Source: a virus
Strand: one strand, 5' to 3'
DNA length: 46,599 nucleotides
Virus record (IMG/VR): IMGVR_UViG_3300017744_000017
Coordinates: 1-46,599 of that record
The position numbers and the translations under genes were made by a program. Below the pieces are notes generated by a model, which did no database searches, had not been told where the DNA came from, and was given only the letters and a program-made list of their open reading frames with translations. Positions 1 to 8,293 of the stretch are shown here, one piece after another. The number at the start of each line of letters is the position of its first letter. Position 1 is the stretch's first letter.

Positions 1-4
1 GACT

Positions 5-373
5 TTAGGATGCCCATCTTATTTCTCTCAATTTATCTATTACGTATTTATCCATTTCGATACCTGTAATGTCATCATTTCTTATTGCTTGGAGAAAAAC
101 AAGGAAGGGTTTGATAGTCGGCCACTGTTCTAACGGTATTTTTACTGCCAACATCTCCACACCTGCTTCATTTCCAAACACATTAAAGATGACGATCAAA
201 TGGTTTAGGATAAGTCTTTCTGCAAGGTCTCCGTTCTGGTGGTATCGATTCACCAATCTCTTCACATACTTGAACCTCTTCAGATCGTCGAAGAATTCTT
301 CTCCGTCGATGTGGGTGGGATTATAGTAGTGCTTTGCAGCATAGACGACAAGATTATTTTTATTCAACTTCAT
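5..373 (-). CDS. Conserved small phage protein, function unknown (122 aa)
   Basis: Complete reading frame ending in TAA at 5-7. The protein is soluble and probably mostly helical, with a basic N-terminal third (KRFKYVKRLVNRYHQNGD) and a hydrophobic central segment (LNHLIVIFNVFGNEAG). I recall similar proteins in marine T4-like phages but can name no function. Its start overlaps the end of the glycosyltransferase-like gene at 360-1313 by 14 nt, so the two are probably co-translated. No signal peptide or clear membrane segment is seen. Confidence 0.75.
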   Translation of the reverse strand: MKLNKNNLVVYAAKHYYNPTHIDGEEFFDDLKRFKYVKRLVNRYHQNGDLAERLILNHLIVIFNVFGNEAGVEMLAVKIPLEQWPTIKPFLVFLQAIRNDDITGIEMDKYVIDKLREIRWAS

Positions 374-1313
374 AATATGGATCTTTGAATCTCCTTAACC
401 TGTATCCGCTTGGATACATTTCAATCTTATTTAGGTGGTCAATAAGATCTGCTATCCAGTATAGGTCAAGGTTACCACTCCGTGTTGTACTGGCAGAATC
501 TTGCATATACAGATAGGAGTACTTGGGCCTCTCGTCGCGCACTTGCATATCCAGAACCCCATCATATGAGAGTTTCTTTAACTTGTAGTACTGTAGAACA
601 TCCTCACCTATCCTGTGGTCGGGGTCAAATCTAGTATGCTGTGCACCCTTACGTGAGTAAAACACCAGTCTATTCAGAGTGTTCATCATATCGCCATAGT
701 CCACAGTATATTCCTCCAAAACCTTTCGGTTCGACATCCACTCTCTTGCGATGTCTTCGGGAATATTGTGTCTCATAAGTTTACGTATTTCCTGCTCATT
801 GACTTTAGGAACATGGGTATTACGAGTTCTTTTATTTAAATCATGGGTCCAGTGAGCAGTATGTTTTACGGGTATAAAGAAATGATCTTTCTTCACGCTC
901 CTGCTATCTACCTGTTTTGAAAACAGATCAAAGAACCCGTCTTGAGGAGTCTGGACTGAGAGTTGATTTGCGAGACATATGATGTCTGGGGGAGAGTCGC
1001 CTAGCGCAACTGTGCGGTAAAGGTTTCTACCGTAGGGAGTGATATAATCATCACCGTCGACTTGGACCATATACTCGTTATCGCTTTCTAAGAACTTATC
1101 GAGTAACGAGTTTTTACCTGTCGATGGTGTGCCGTCTGATTCTGTGACGTAGTGCTCTATATCATTGGACACACAAAAACGCGTGGCGATTTCAGAGTAC
1201 TCTTCATTTAGAGTATTGATAACAACCACGGTCTCATTAGGTTTCAGAGCAATAAACTGACGTTCTAGTGTCTTTATATTACCACTAGTTAATACGTAGT
1301 ATTTGAAAGACAT
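360..1313 (-). CDS. GT-A type glycosyltransferase-like protein
   Basis: The 317-aa protein has the look of a family-2 (GT-A) glycosyltransferase. An N-terminal beta-alpha-beta region includes VVVINTLNEE, and around residues 90-100 there is an acidic metal/nucleotide-sugar motif, MVQVDGDDYITPYGRN, resembling a DXD motif. The C-terminal half is rich in Arg, Tyr and Asp and is not recognisable to me. T4-like phages use such enzymes to modify DNA bases, virion proteins or host surface glycans; I cannot say which acceptor applies here. It lies 3 nt downstream of the SAP/Rho-N-like gene and overlaps the following gene. The family call is inferred from the DXD-like motif and general layout. Confidence 0.6.
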   Translation of the reverse strand: MSFKYYVLTSGNIKTLERQFIALKPNETVVVINTLNEEYSEIATRFCVSNDIEHYVTESDGTPSTGKNSLLDKFLESDNEYMVQVDGDDYITPYGRNLYRTVALGDSPPDIICLANQLSVQTPQDGFFDLFSKQVDSRSVKKDHFFIPVKHTAHWTHDLNKRTRNTHVPKVNEQEIRKLMRHNIPEDIAREWMSNRKVLEEYTVDYGDMMNTLNRLVFYSRKGAQHTRFDPDHRIGEDVLQYYKLKKLSYDGVLDMQVRDERPKYSYLYMQDSASTTRSGNLDLYWIADLIDHLNKIEMYPSGYRLRRFKDPYYEVE

Positions 1314-1316
1314 AAT

Positions 1317-1538
1317 CTATCCGTGATAGATTCCTGCTTCCTTTAATTTTGCAATCAGAACTTCTTTCTTACGTCTACGGTCCAATCTAACGCCGTTCTC
1401 TCGACCTAATGTATCCAACTCTTTCTTCGACATATCTTCGATCATACGAGAAGATGTGCGAGGGTCTCCACAGACCACCCTATCTGGACGGTCCTGGCGA
1501 AAGAGATTTAGAATGTAATGAAATATATCCGAAAACAT
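1317..1538 (-). CDS. Small protein with SAP/Rho-N-like C-terminal domain
   Basis: 73 aa. The N-terminus (FSDIFHYILNLF) is hydrophobic/amphipathic. The C-terminal half, MSKKELDTLGRENGVRLDRR followed by KKEVLIAKLKEAGI, matches the helix-extended-helix pattern of SAP or Rho N-terminal nucleic-acid-binding domains (MxKxEL..lake.gi..d.r..K.elI..L). A second protein of similar design, a membrane-like N-terminus plus a SAP-like C-terminus, is encoded at 20787-21062. DNA or RNA binding near a membrane is an inference. Confidence 0.6.
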   Translation of the reverse strand: MFSDIFHYILNLFRQDRPDRVVCGDPRTSSRMIEDMSKKELDTLGRENGVRLDRRRKKEVLIAKLKEAGIYHG

Positions 1539-1555
1539 AATATATCCTGTTTCAT

Positions 1556-2482
1556 TTATTTTGGAGACTTGTCTCCGTTCTTCAGATTATCAGCGCCACC
1601 ACGAGCAGGAGACTGTTTCATATCCTTACCACCCGCTTTAAAAGTAACATCATGACTTTCTTCTTCAGCATCTTCAATCTTTTTATCAGACTTCTTATGC
1701 ATTGCAATGACTTTCTTGTCATGTTCAGATGAATGGTCATCGTGTTTCTCACCAGAAGCTGCATCTTTCTTAGGTTCTACTGCTTCAACGATGTCTGACC
1801 ACATCTTCTCAAATGCAGAACGTGTGTCTACACTTTCAATCTTAGAAATCTCTGCTTTCTTATCAGCAGTCTTAGGATTCTTTTTAATATCCGAATCTCC
1901 GTCTGCCTCTGGTTCTTCCCCATCGTCTTTCTTAGGCGGGAAAGGTTTCTTCTTCTTGTCCTTTGGTTCTTCGTCGGACTCTTCTTCGTCTTTCTCTTCC
2001 TTAACAGCAGGTTTCTTACCACCATCAATAGCGTCATCTGTAGCTTTACGCTTCTTGTGTAAGAACTCATCCGAAGAATCTACATCGCCATCATTATCGA
2101 TGTCTTTGTCTTTACGATTCTTGAACTTCTTGTCGTTCTCTGCGTCGTCTACTGGGTCTAAACCTTCTTCAACTTCATTCTCGCAGTAGTCGCAACCTTT
2201 GTTTTCGCACTTAGGACAGTCTTCGCCTTCTTTGACTTTCTTGTACCCACATGCTTCTTCAAGGTCAGCCTCTTCGAACATCTTTGCTGCTTGCTTAAAA
2301 CTAACTGTTTTGAAATCACCAAATTCGTTAGTTAATTTGAAAGATACCTTACCTTTATCTTGGTTCATCTGGACAGTATATCGCTTACCGTCCTTACCTT
2401 GAATACCTTTCTTATCACGAATTTTCGCTTCGGAGACCATTCCCAAATACGCCTCCATAATTTTATTGATATCTGACATCAT
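1556..2482 (-). CDS. Acidic protein with CxxC cluster and EF-hand-like loop; putative prohead/internal protein
   Basis: 308 aa, strongly charged. The N-terminus reads MSDINKIMEAYLGMVSEAK, ending in a (hydrophobic)-x-E followed by Ala, like the T4 gp21 prohead-protease site (L/I-x-E before A/G). Around residues 77-102 there is a Cys cluster (CPKCENKGCDYCEN) that could bind zinc. Near residues 126-141, DIDNDGDVDSSDEFLHKK looks like a calcium-binding EF-hand/dockerin loop. The C-terminal 150 residues are low-complexity Lys/Asp/Glu. Similar acidic proteins occur in marine T4-like phages near prohead core genes (from memory). A head-interior role is inference. Start could be the Met at 2482 or at 2479. 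Confidence 0.65.
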   Translation of the reverse strand: MMSDINKIMEAYLGMVSEAKIRDKKGIQGKDGKRYTVQMNQDKGKVSFKLTNEFGDFKTVSFKQAAKMFEEADLEEACGYKKVKEGEDCPKCENKGCDYCENEVEEGLDPVDDAENDKKFKNRKDKDIDNDGDVDSSDEFLHKKRKATDDAIDGGKKPAVKEEKDEEESDEEPKDKKKKPFPPKKDDGEEPEADGDSDIKKNPKTADKKAEISKIESVDTRSAFEKMWSDIVEAVEPKKDAASGEKHDDHSSEHDKKVIAMHKKSDKKIEDAEEESHDVTFKAGGKDMKQSPARGGADNLKNGDKSPK

Positions 2483-2497
2483 AGTCTCCGTTAAATA

Positions 2498-2824
2498 TTA
2501 TGCGTCAAAGAATACTTTGACAACTAAACCAGCAAAGATAGTAGCAGTTAGAGTAATGATGTACTGCATTACCTTGACGGTTTTACCTTGCTCTTGAACA
2601 ACATCATCGATATCATCCATACGCATGGAGAATCGATTCATTCTTTCGAAATGTTGTGAATTCGCTTTTTCTATGTTAATGAGTTTTTCTTCTGCCCTGG
2701 CCAAATCGATCATTGCATCGGAAAGCTTGTCTATCTTGTCCTCGATTCTTGCGAGGCGTTGTTCTTCACGTTGCACATGATCTGTAATTATTTGGTTATT
2801 ATCTGGCATTTTCGAGTAGCCCAT
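2498..2824 (-). CDS. XhlA-like coiled-coil protein with C-terminal membrane anchor
   Basis: 108 aa. Residues about 15-80 form a charged coiled coil (HVQREEQRLARIEDKIDKLS, then heptads to DDIDDVVQEQGKT). It is followed by one C-terminal transmembrane helix (MQYIITLTATIFAGLVVKVF). This layout is typical of the XhlA/holin-associated haemolysin family found in lysis cassettes, but many phage coiled-coil anchors look the same. A T4-type late promoter box at 2915-2922 precedes it, fitting late expression for lysis or a structural role. No holin or endolysin is adjacent; the SleB-like hydrolase is at 19193. Confidence 0.6.
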   Translation of the reverse strand: MGYSKMPDNNQIITDHVQREEQRLARIEDKIDKLSDAMIDLARAEEKLINIEKANSQHFERMNRFSMRMDDIDDVVQEQGKTVKVMQYIITLTATIFAGLVVKVFFDA

Positions 2825-2847
2825 AAATGTTTATAATATAAGTCGTA

Positions 2848-2880
2848 TTTGATATAATTAATATAAGTTGATATAATTAT
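2848..2880. repeat. Short AT-rich tandem repeat between gene and late promoter
   Basis: The 12-mer TTGATATAATTA occurs at 2849-2860 and again at 2868-2879, with a 19-bp period. It sits in the 106-bp gap between the gene ending at 2931 and the XhlA-like start at 2824, just downstream of a late promoter box. It could form part of a 5' untranslated region or mark duplicated -10-like elements. No function can be assigned. Confidence 0.5.
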
Positions 2881-2914
2881 TCTGTGTTGACTTATTAATT
2901 GAGTTTACGTGGTC

Positions 2915-2922
2915 TATTTATA
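2915..2922 (-). promoter_or_regulatory. T4-type late promoter box TATAAATA
   Basis: The minus strand reads TATAAATA, the exact -10 octamer recognised by T4 gp55-RNA polymerase. It lies about 93 bp upstream of the start at 2824, in an intergenic gap. gp55 and gp45 are both encoded in this window. Confidence 0.65.
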
Positions 2923-2930
2923 ATTTTAAA

Positions 2931-3248
2931 TTACCACGCCCTACATGACCAATAACGTGCTTTCCATTTAGGGCCAGGATTTGCACAATTATGCCTTGCC
3001 CTAAAACTTTTACGACGAGCCGGGTTGTCTTTCTTGATTTCCATATTCGGATCACCGAATGAAACCTTGACTACATTACCCGATTCGTTCTTTGTATATA
3101 CGTAAAACTTCTTAGAACCACCACGTACAGGTTTGTTCAAAGTAACTTTTCTACCTTGATGTTCTGCTTCGGTGATCTCTAATTCTTCGTCGAGAGACTT
3201 ACACGCCTCACAACAACCTTCTTCTATGTACTGTTTAAACTTTTTCAT
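2931..3248 (-). CDS. Conserved marine T4-like phage protein with putative capsid-targeting N-terminus
   Basis: 105 aa. It starts MKKFKQYIEEG, a match to the T4 internal-protein type leader (MKxxxxF/Y-I-x-E) followed by Gly, so prohead-protease cleavage after IEE is plausible. A Cys pair (CCEAC) follows. The C-terminal 65 residues contain GSKKFYVYTKNESGNVVKVS and FRARHNCANPGPKWKARYWS, a conserved block I recall from many cyanophage and pelagiphage head-region proteins, of unknown function. Its ATG overlaps the stop of the upstream gene (ATGA). A head-internal role is inference. Confidence 0.7.
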   Translation of the reverse strand: MKKFKQYIEEGCCEACKSLDEELEITEAEHQGRKVTLNKPVRGGSKKFYVYTKNESGNVVKVSFGDPNMEIKKDNPARRKSFRARHNCANPGPKWKARYWSCRAW

Positions 3249-4123
3249 TTTGCAAGTAATGCTTTTGCCTTGGCGCTATCGTGGAAAGAGAATGTATAAG
3301 ACTTACCGTCTTTTTCGTCCTTGACCACATAACCAGATTTGGTCATCTTAGTGATCTTGCCCATTCTCTTATCGCCATTCTTAGGTTCGTAGAAATCAAC
3401 ACCTCTTCCAACGTTGATTGAGTTCTTTGTCTCTGCGCCCATGCCTTTAGTTGCAAGAGTTCGGTAATTTTCATCAAGCGATTCTACTGAGTCCTCTAAC
3501 CCTTCACGCATAAGTTTACCACCTTTTACCCTGAATCCGTTATCTTTTAGGATTTTAGTAATAGTGGTTCTCTTTACCAAGTCGTCCATATCCTTGAGCA
3601 ACTTAGTTAAACCCATGAATGCTTTGTCCTGTACCCTTAAAGAAGAATTCATAAACATAACACGTGCGAATGCCGCGGCCTTCTCGAACTCAATACCCTT
3701 ACTCTTATGTTTCAAGAGTTCATTAGATATCTTTTCAAAATCTGCGGCTTCGTCAAGTTCGACCGACTCATTAGTACCTAAAATCTTATATGATTTGATA
3801 CTCGCAGCCATATTACCTAGTGCAAGAGTCGCGTCCTTACCATTACGACTGTATAGATGGTACTTACCTTTACCATCAATGGTCATATTAATCTTGTCGA
3901 CATTGTACTTTGCACTACGGGATGTACTCTTTACAGTGAAAACTCGCTTCTGACTAGAACTAATAGAAGAACCGAAATCAATCTCAATTCGCATTCCCTT
4001 CTTTAACTTCTCAAAGTCAGACCGTGATACTGTTGCCTCTGTTAGACCAAGCTGTACCGACTCTTCGACAGACTCAAGCGCAGCAGTGACCTTACCTTCT
4101 CTTAATTCTTGAAACGTTTTCAC
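3245..4123 (-). CDS. Hypothetical protein with putative capsid-targeting N-terminus (292 aa)
   Basis: The protein starts MKTFQELREGKV, with L-R-E before Gly, a good match to the T4 prohead-protease consensus and to the MKTxQEF start of T4 internal proteins. The central part (about 35-110) is beta-rich (IEIDFGSSISSSQKRVFTVK). The middle is helical, and the C-terminus has a small KOW/SH3-like stretch (GDKRMGKITKMTKSGYVVKD). No enzymatic motif is visible. It belongs to the tightly packed head-region cluster; packaging inside the capsid is an inference. Confidence 0.65.
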   Translation of the reverse strand: MKTFQELREGKVTAALESVEESVQLGLTEATVSRSDFEKLKKGMRIEIDFGSSISSSQKRVFTVKSTSRSAKYNVDKINMTIDGKGKYHLYSRNGKDATLALGNMAASIKSYKILGTNESVELDEAADFEKISNELLKHKSKGIEFEKAAAFARVMFMNSSLRVQDKAFMGLTKLLKDMDDLVKRTTITKILKDNGFRVKGGKLMREGLEDSVESLDENYRTLATKGMGAETKNSINVGRGVDFYEPKNGDKRMGKITKMTKSGYVVKDEKDGKSYTFSFHDSAKAKALLAK

Positions 4124-4124
4124 T

Positions 4125-4307
4125 TTAACTTCCTCTGGATGCGCCTCGAAATACCTTAGACGGAGCGCGGTTTGTATTATTTAATTTGAGACTGGGGCCT
4201 TGCGACCCCGCCATGTTAAACTTATTATTTTCAGAACTAGTAGACTGCAACCTTTCTCGTTTCTCTTGAGACATCTTTTTGTTGCGAGGTTTCTTAGTCT
4301 TACTCAT
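4125..4307 (-). CDS. Small basic Ser/Asn-rich protein (60 aa)
   Basis: The protein is very basic (KTKKPRNKKMSQEKRERLQS) with a Ser/Asn/Gly-rich tail and no hydrophobic core, so it is probably disordered and possibly nucleic-acid-binding. It lies 1 nt upstream of the 3245 gene and downstream of the adhesin gene, which supports it as a real gene of the head cluster. Not recognised. Confidence 0.55.
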   Translation of the reverse strand: MSKTKKPRNKKMSQEKRERLQSTSSENNKFNMAGSQGPSLKLNNTNRAPSKVFRGASRGS

Positions 4308-4330
4308 ATTTATTCCTTATGATACCTTAG

Positions 4331-6301
4331 TTAGAATGGATGATCACTGTCTGGTGTAATATTGACTGGTGTTGCCGTAGTTAACGTTTCTTTGTTCAGA
4401 GTTAACAGTTCAGTGTCAGCGTCTGATATGAAAGCTGCAGCTGGCGGAGTAAAGTCTGCACTATAACGCGCAGCAGAACTTATACGGAAGTCAAACAACA
4501 TTCCACCGAAGAATGCACCAATCTTGTGAGTTCCGGTAGTGCCGTAGTTCCTATCGTGTCCGTAACTTCCACCATATCCGCCTTGCTTAACACCATTCAG
4601 GTATAAGTCTACGGAAGCTGTTGGGTTTCCATTGACCGTAATCGCTGGAGACTTAACGATAGCCCAGTGGTTCCACCCTGCTTCTTGCCATATTTGTCCG
4701 TCCCACGTCATGTTGACGTCTCCACTGCCGCCATCACGGAACATTATTTCAGTTCCGCCATCCCAACCACTTATAGCGATAGTGTGTCCGTTAGAGAATT
4801 CTATCAGATTATCGTTGCCTGGGTTAACACCATCGGTGTTCGCCCAGAATTCAATCGTCCATCCAGCATCACCGTTGCTGTGAGATAGAGAACCACCTTC
4901 ATAAGTTGCATATGAAGATCCATTATCACCGAACTGCCATGCGAAAGATGGAGCTGGTGGAGCTGGTGGTGGTGGGAATGGGAATTGAACCATATGTAAT
5001 CTAGTGCTGAATTGTTGAACGTGTTCTGATCGGTCAACATTAGGTTCGTCAATTCTGTAAGGTGTCGCAGATAGGTCACTTAGGTCATATTTCCATATGT
5101 ATGATCCTGCAGCATTCCATACCTGATAAACAGATCCTGCACCTGCACTTCCTCTATCCGAAACATATAGATAATCTCCATCTGAGACCATCGATGCACC
5201 AAATCGATCGGAACCTTGATCAGTATTATTAGATAACGGTGCTGTTATTATCTGACTAGGGGAAGACAAGTTTGACTTATCATATACATAAACCCTACCC
5301 TGTTGATTGTCACTCCCTACTTTTTCAAGCATAGCACTTATGATAAACTTATCATTAGTTTCTACTACTTGAGAGGCAAATGCAGACCAGTCATTATTTG
5401 GAGATGGATAGTTTATAGTAGATACAAGGTTTCCGGTTGTTATATCTCGTATCTGCATCTGACCATAATGATTAGTCGAATTATCAGGATTGTACGACGC
5501 ATTTACGCCCACATAGATCTGACTTCCATCATTTGAAATACGTAGACCCATATAATCACAATTTCCTTGAAGATCTTGATCAGTTAGGTGTATTGGTGAT
5601 GATAGGTCGGATAAATCATATATAGAAACATTTCCATAATTAGAATTAGGACTGGAATTATCATTGTAGGCTTCGTCACCTATAACTAGATGATTGTCAT
5701 TGGCAGACATATATCTACCAAAATCGTATTGTGTGTTGACTGTAGGCCTGGTGTCCGTAATAATTGTTGGTGCCGCAGATAAATCACTAACGTCATAAAC
5801 ATAAATTTGACGACGACCTCTTGCAGAAACAAACAGGTGTGTATCATTGGCCGCTATAGAATTACCAAAATAACCATACTCTTGAGGTGATGGTTCTGTT
5901 AATGTTGCGACAGGAGTGGTTAAGTCGGACTTATCGTAAGCATATACTACACCTTGATTGATAAATCCACCAAGATCCTCATAATCAGCTGAAATAAATA
6001 ATTGAGTATGGTTGGATGCTACGACACTCTCCCCGAACCGATCACTATATCCACCCCACGGGTCAGTATCGCTGCCGTTAGGGTTATGGATTATGATAGG
6101 GTCCGCATCGATGTCATATACGTCAAACAAGTACAGTCTTTCCAGATATTTGTTAGTACCAGAAGTTCTGTTACCTTCAGCCACTCGTGCCATCAAATAG
6201 GTCGGAATTGGTGGTCCTACGTATGGTGGGTTGTCTGCGTCTACACCGGCAATTACTTGACCGGCATTAAACACCGCACCCGCTAAAATTTGATTTGCCA
6301 T
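4331..6301 (-). CDS. Beta-propeller plus LamG-like adhesin (putative receptor-binding structural protein)
   Basis: 656 aa. Residues about 20-440 consist of at least six degenerate repeats of about 55-65 residues. Each has a cue such as YDVSDLSAAPTIIT, followed by a FG-GAP-like turn (YGYFGNSIAANDTHLFVSA, DRFGASMVSDGDYLYVS), as in FG-GAP/integrin-alpha-type beta-propellers. A proline hinge (PPPPAPPAPS) near residue 450 leads to a C-terminal domain of about 150 residues with GWTIEFWANTDG, NHWAIVK and DLYLNGVKQGGY, typical of LamG/concanavalin-A-like lectins. A tail-fibre or head-decoration adhesin binding surface glycans is likely. It is flanked on both sides by head-interior candidates. Repeat and lectin assignments come from sequence patterns. 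Confidence 0.7.
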   Translation of the reverse strand: MANQILAGAVFNAGQVIAGVDADNPPYVGPPIPTYLMARVAEGNRTSGTNKYLERLYLFDVYDIDADPIIIHNPNGSDTDPWGGYSDRFGESVVASNHTQLFISADYEDLGGFINQGVVYAYDKSDLTTPVATLTEPSPQEYGYFGNSIAANDTHLFVSARGRRQIYVYDVSDLSAAPTIITDTRPTVNTQYDFGRYMSANDNHLVIGDEAYNDNSSPNSNYGNVSIYDLSDLSSPIHLTDQDLQGNCDYMGLRISNDGSQIYVGVNASYNPDNSTNHYGQMQIRDITTGNLVSTINYPSPNNDWSAFASQVVETNDKFIISAMLEKVGSDNQQGRVYVYDKSNLSSPSQIITAPLSNNTDQGSDRFGASMVSDGDYLYVSDRGSAGAGSVYQVWNAAGSYIWKYDLSDLSATPYRIDEPNVDRSEHVQQFSTRLHMVQFPFPPPPAPPAPSFAWQFGDNGSSYATYEGGSLSHSNGDAGWTIEFWANTDGVNPGNDNLIEFSNGHTIAISGWDGGTEIMFRDGGSGDVNMTWDGQIWQEAGWNHWAIVKSPAITVNGNPTASVDLYLNGVKQGGYGGSYGHDRNYGTTGTHKIGAFFGGMLFDFRISSAARYSADFTPPAAAFISDADTELLTLNKETLTTATPVNITPDSDHPF

Positions 6302-6323
6302 TTGTTCTAAATTCCTTTAAGTT

Positions 6324-6596
6324 TTATGCTAAGTCTTTGTCATGGTTGAGGCCGCCTTTCTTCTTCTTGACGATGAAAGCGTTAACCCTTGCCATTCCCC
6401 ATTGTTGTGGTGTGGTGCCTGGGCGGTGACCCGTTTTCCATGCAGCAACCCCTCTATTATATACTTTACGCAAAGTGTCCGATGATATACCAGACTTCTT
6501 TGACTTCGCTGCGATACCATCTGGACCTTCATCAAGATCTAGGGTATCATACATTCCATATCTCTTTTCACTGAGATATTGTTTAAATTTTATCAT
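6324..6596 (-). CDS. DUF5824-like small protein with capsid-targeting-like N-terminus
   Basis: 90 aa. It starts MIKFKQYLSEKRYG, the aromatic/basic leader followed by L-S-E seen in neighbouring genes. The body contains SSDTLRKVYNRGVAAWKTGH, then RPGTTPQQWGMARVNAF, a conserved phage domain I know as DUF5824-like, whose function is not established to my knowledge. Its start overlaps the stop of the 566-aa nucleotidyltransferase-like gene (ATGA), suggesting translational coupling. In other marine phages a similar domain can be part of longer head-region proteins (memory, not checked). Confidence 0.7.
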   Translation of the reverse strand: MIKFKQYLSEKRYGMYDTLDLDEGPDGIAAKSKKSGISSDTLRKVYNRGVAAWKTGHRPGTTPQQWGMARVNAFIVKKKKGGLNHDKDLA

Positions 6597-8293
6597 GCCA
6601 AATCTCCGATCATTTGTGCAAGTGCTTTGCGATCCATATCCAGTCCAAATTTACGAATTGCATTCGCGGCATGGAATTCATGAGACCTTCCGTCACCAGA
6701 CTTCTTCAATTCTTTTTTGATATACTGTGCAACTTTAGTGTATTTATTCTTATTAACAGTCTTGGCTCCGATCTTATGCATTAAATCAGTTACCCAGTTT
6801 TCTAGTATATCGTTTTCTTCTGCAACACAATTAGGGACCATCTTGTTCCCTTTCTTCTTCATACCAACTTCTTTGTACCCATCCCAACAATCTTCATCGT
6901 ACATGTCTTTAAATGACTTGGTGTACTTGGATGGTTTAGTCTTAGCGGTCTTATCTCCAGGCGCTGGTTTATATGCAGATGAATCGTCGTCTGCTTTCTT
7001 ACCATGTTTCTTGAAGTGTGCATCACGCTTTACCTTAGTAGACTTTTCAAGTCCCTTGTGGTAGCGAGATGGTTGAGTACCCTCACGGTCTTTGATATCT
7101 GGATCCTGTGACTCATACCTGATTATAGGACCATCTGTCCTATAATCTTTTTTACGCATGATACTTTTACCATATACTTGAAACTTACCGTCATCATATT
7201 TCACAACAACGGGGATGTTTATATCAGACTGTATATCTTTCAATACTGGCTGGATATCGGTATCTCCATATTGCTTAATGCCTTTGCCCTTATTCTTTAC
7301 AATTTTCTTAAGCAGACGTTGGAGTTCTGTTACCTTGATAGCAGGGTCATTTCTCTTATCGTTCATACGGTCTGCAAAGTGTGGTGTAAATTTAATGTCA
7401 ATGTTGAACTTCTTCAACATACGATCACTGAACTTTTTTAAATCGTTAAGTTGCGCTTGGGACACATTTTCGGAGATCAACTCCACAGCCTCTAGCCACT
7501 TGCGCATCTTCTTACCATCGTTGGTTTCAACGATAACGTAGTTTGCACCTAGGACGGATATAGTAGCAACCTCATCACTTTCTTTGATTACTACCATATC
7601 CCCTACCTCGAACAATTCACCTTGCACGAACTTCTCTCGTGTTTCGGATACTGTCTCTAGTTCTAGGTGATTACGGAATTCACTGGCTTCCTTTAATCCC
7701 ATACCTCTACGCACGTCGTTGAATAGCTTACGTGTGTCTGGATTGGACATGGATTTAGGAACACCCTGTGAGAAAGAAACGAAATCATTATTAGATGCGT
7801 TCTCTCTTTGTTTTGAAGCTGACATACCTTCAATACCAATAGAATCTGGATCTCTCTTACCGGCAGATACTATTCTGATATTCTTGAAATTATAAAAACC
7901 ATGTCTTGCTTTCTGTCCGTTGTACTTGTTCAACAGGACTTCGAATTCTGTAATTCTGTCGTCACCGACAACCATAGTTACTGACTTATAACCTTGGTCA
8001 TACAGTGCGACCATGGCGTTGATAGCGGTCTTAACAGACTTATCTACCATGATATTCCGTGCATGTTTCGGAAACATCTTACGAGTGTGTTTGATTTTAT
8101 CGGAGTACGATAGCGGATTCTTCTTTGCGTCCTGTGATTGTGACGCAAATACTTTATAGTCTGATTTCCCAGACTTCATCGCTAACGCATCCATTACCTT
8201 GCCGTGTCCCACCGTAGGTGGATTCATACGACCAAACGTGAAATATACTTCGCGTTCCTCTTCAACAAGGTATTGACTGAAATTTTTAATCAC
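6593..8293 (-). CDS. HxGH nucleotidylyltransferase-like virion-associated protein (566 aa)
   Basis: GTG start overlapping the upstream stop (GTGA). The N-terminus MIKNFSQYLVEEERE carries the cohort leader (L-V-E). Residues about 16-200 are a nucleotidylyltransferase fold: FTFGRMNPPTVGHGKVMDAL holds the G/N-P-x-T-x-G-H signature, TMVVGDDRITEF follows, and GMSASKQRENA resembles the ISSTxxR motif of NMNAT/cytidylyltransferases. The middle is an SH3-like patch plus a region of unknown fold. The C-terminal third is Lys-rich with a conserved CWDGYKEVGMKKKGNKMVPN block. It probably transfers AMP or CMP to a small molecule or macromolecule; the substrate is unknown. Packaging in the head is inferred from the leader. 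Confidence 0.7.
   Translation of the reverse strand: MIKNFSQYLVEEEREVYFTFGRMNPPTVGHGKVMDALAMKSGKSDYKVFASQSQDAKKNPLSYSDKIKHTRKMFPKHARNIMVDKSVKTAINAMVALYDQGYKSVTMVVGDDRITEFEVLLNKYNGQKARHGFYNFKNIRIVSAGKRDPDSIGIEGMSASKQRENASNNDFVSFSQGVPKSMSNPDTRKLFNDVRRGMGLKEASEFRNHLELETVSETREKFVQGELFEVGDMVVIKESDEVATISVLGANYVIVETNDGKKMRKWLEAVELISENVSQAQLNDLKKFSDRMLKKFNIDIKFTPHFADRMNDKRNDPAIKVTELQRLLKKIVKNKGKGIKQYGDTDIQPVLKDIQSDINIPVVVKYDDGKFQVYGKSIMRKKDYRTDGPIIRYESQDPDIKDREGTQPSRYHKGLEKSTKVKRDAHFKKHGKKADDDSSAYKPAPGDKTAKTKPSKYTKSFKDMYDEDCWDGYKEVGMKKKGNKMVPNCVAEENDILENWVTDLMHKIGAKTVNKNKYTKVAQYIKKELKKSGDGRSHEFHAANAIRKFGLDMDRKALAQMIGDLA

Noticed and set aside
69-326. Plus-strand open frames throughout the window
   Set aside because: They lie opposite convincing minus-strand genes, lack ribosome-binding sites and have unlikely compositions; no plus-strand frame has family features.
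2848-2880. Short AT repeat as CRISPR or iteron array
   Set aside because: Only two units of 12 bp with no regular spacers; no cas or Rep-type gene nearby.
4190-4216. GGGG/CCCC hairpin in the small basic gene
   Set aside because: It lies within coding sequence and has no T tract on the transcribed strand.
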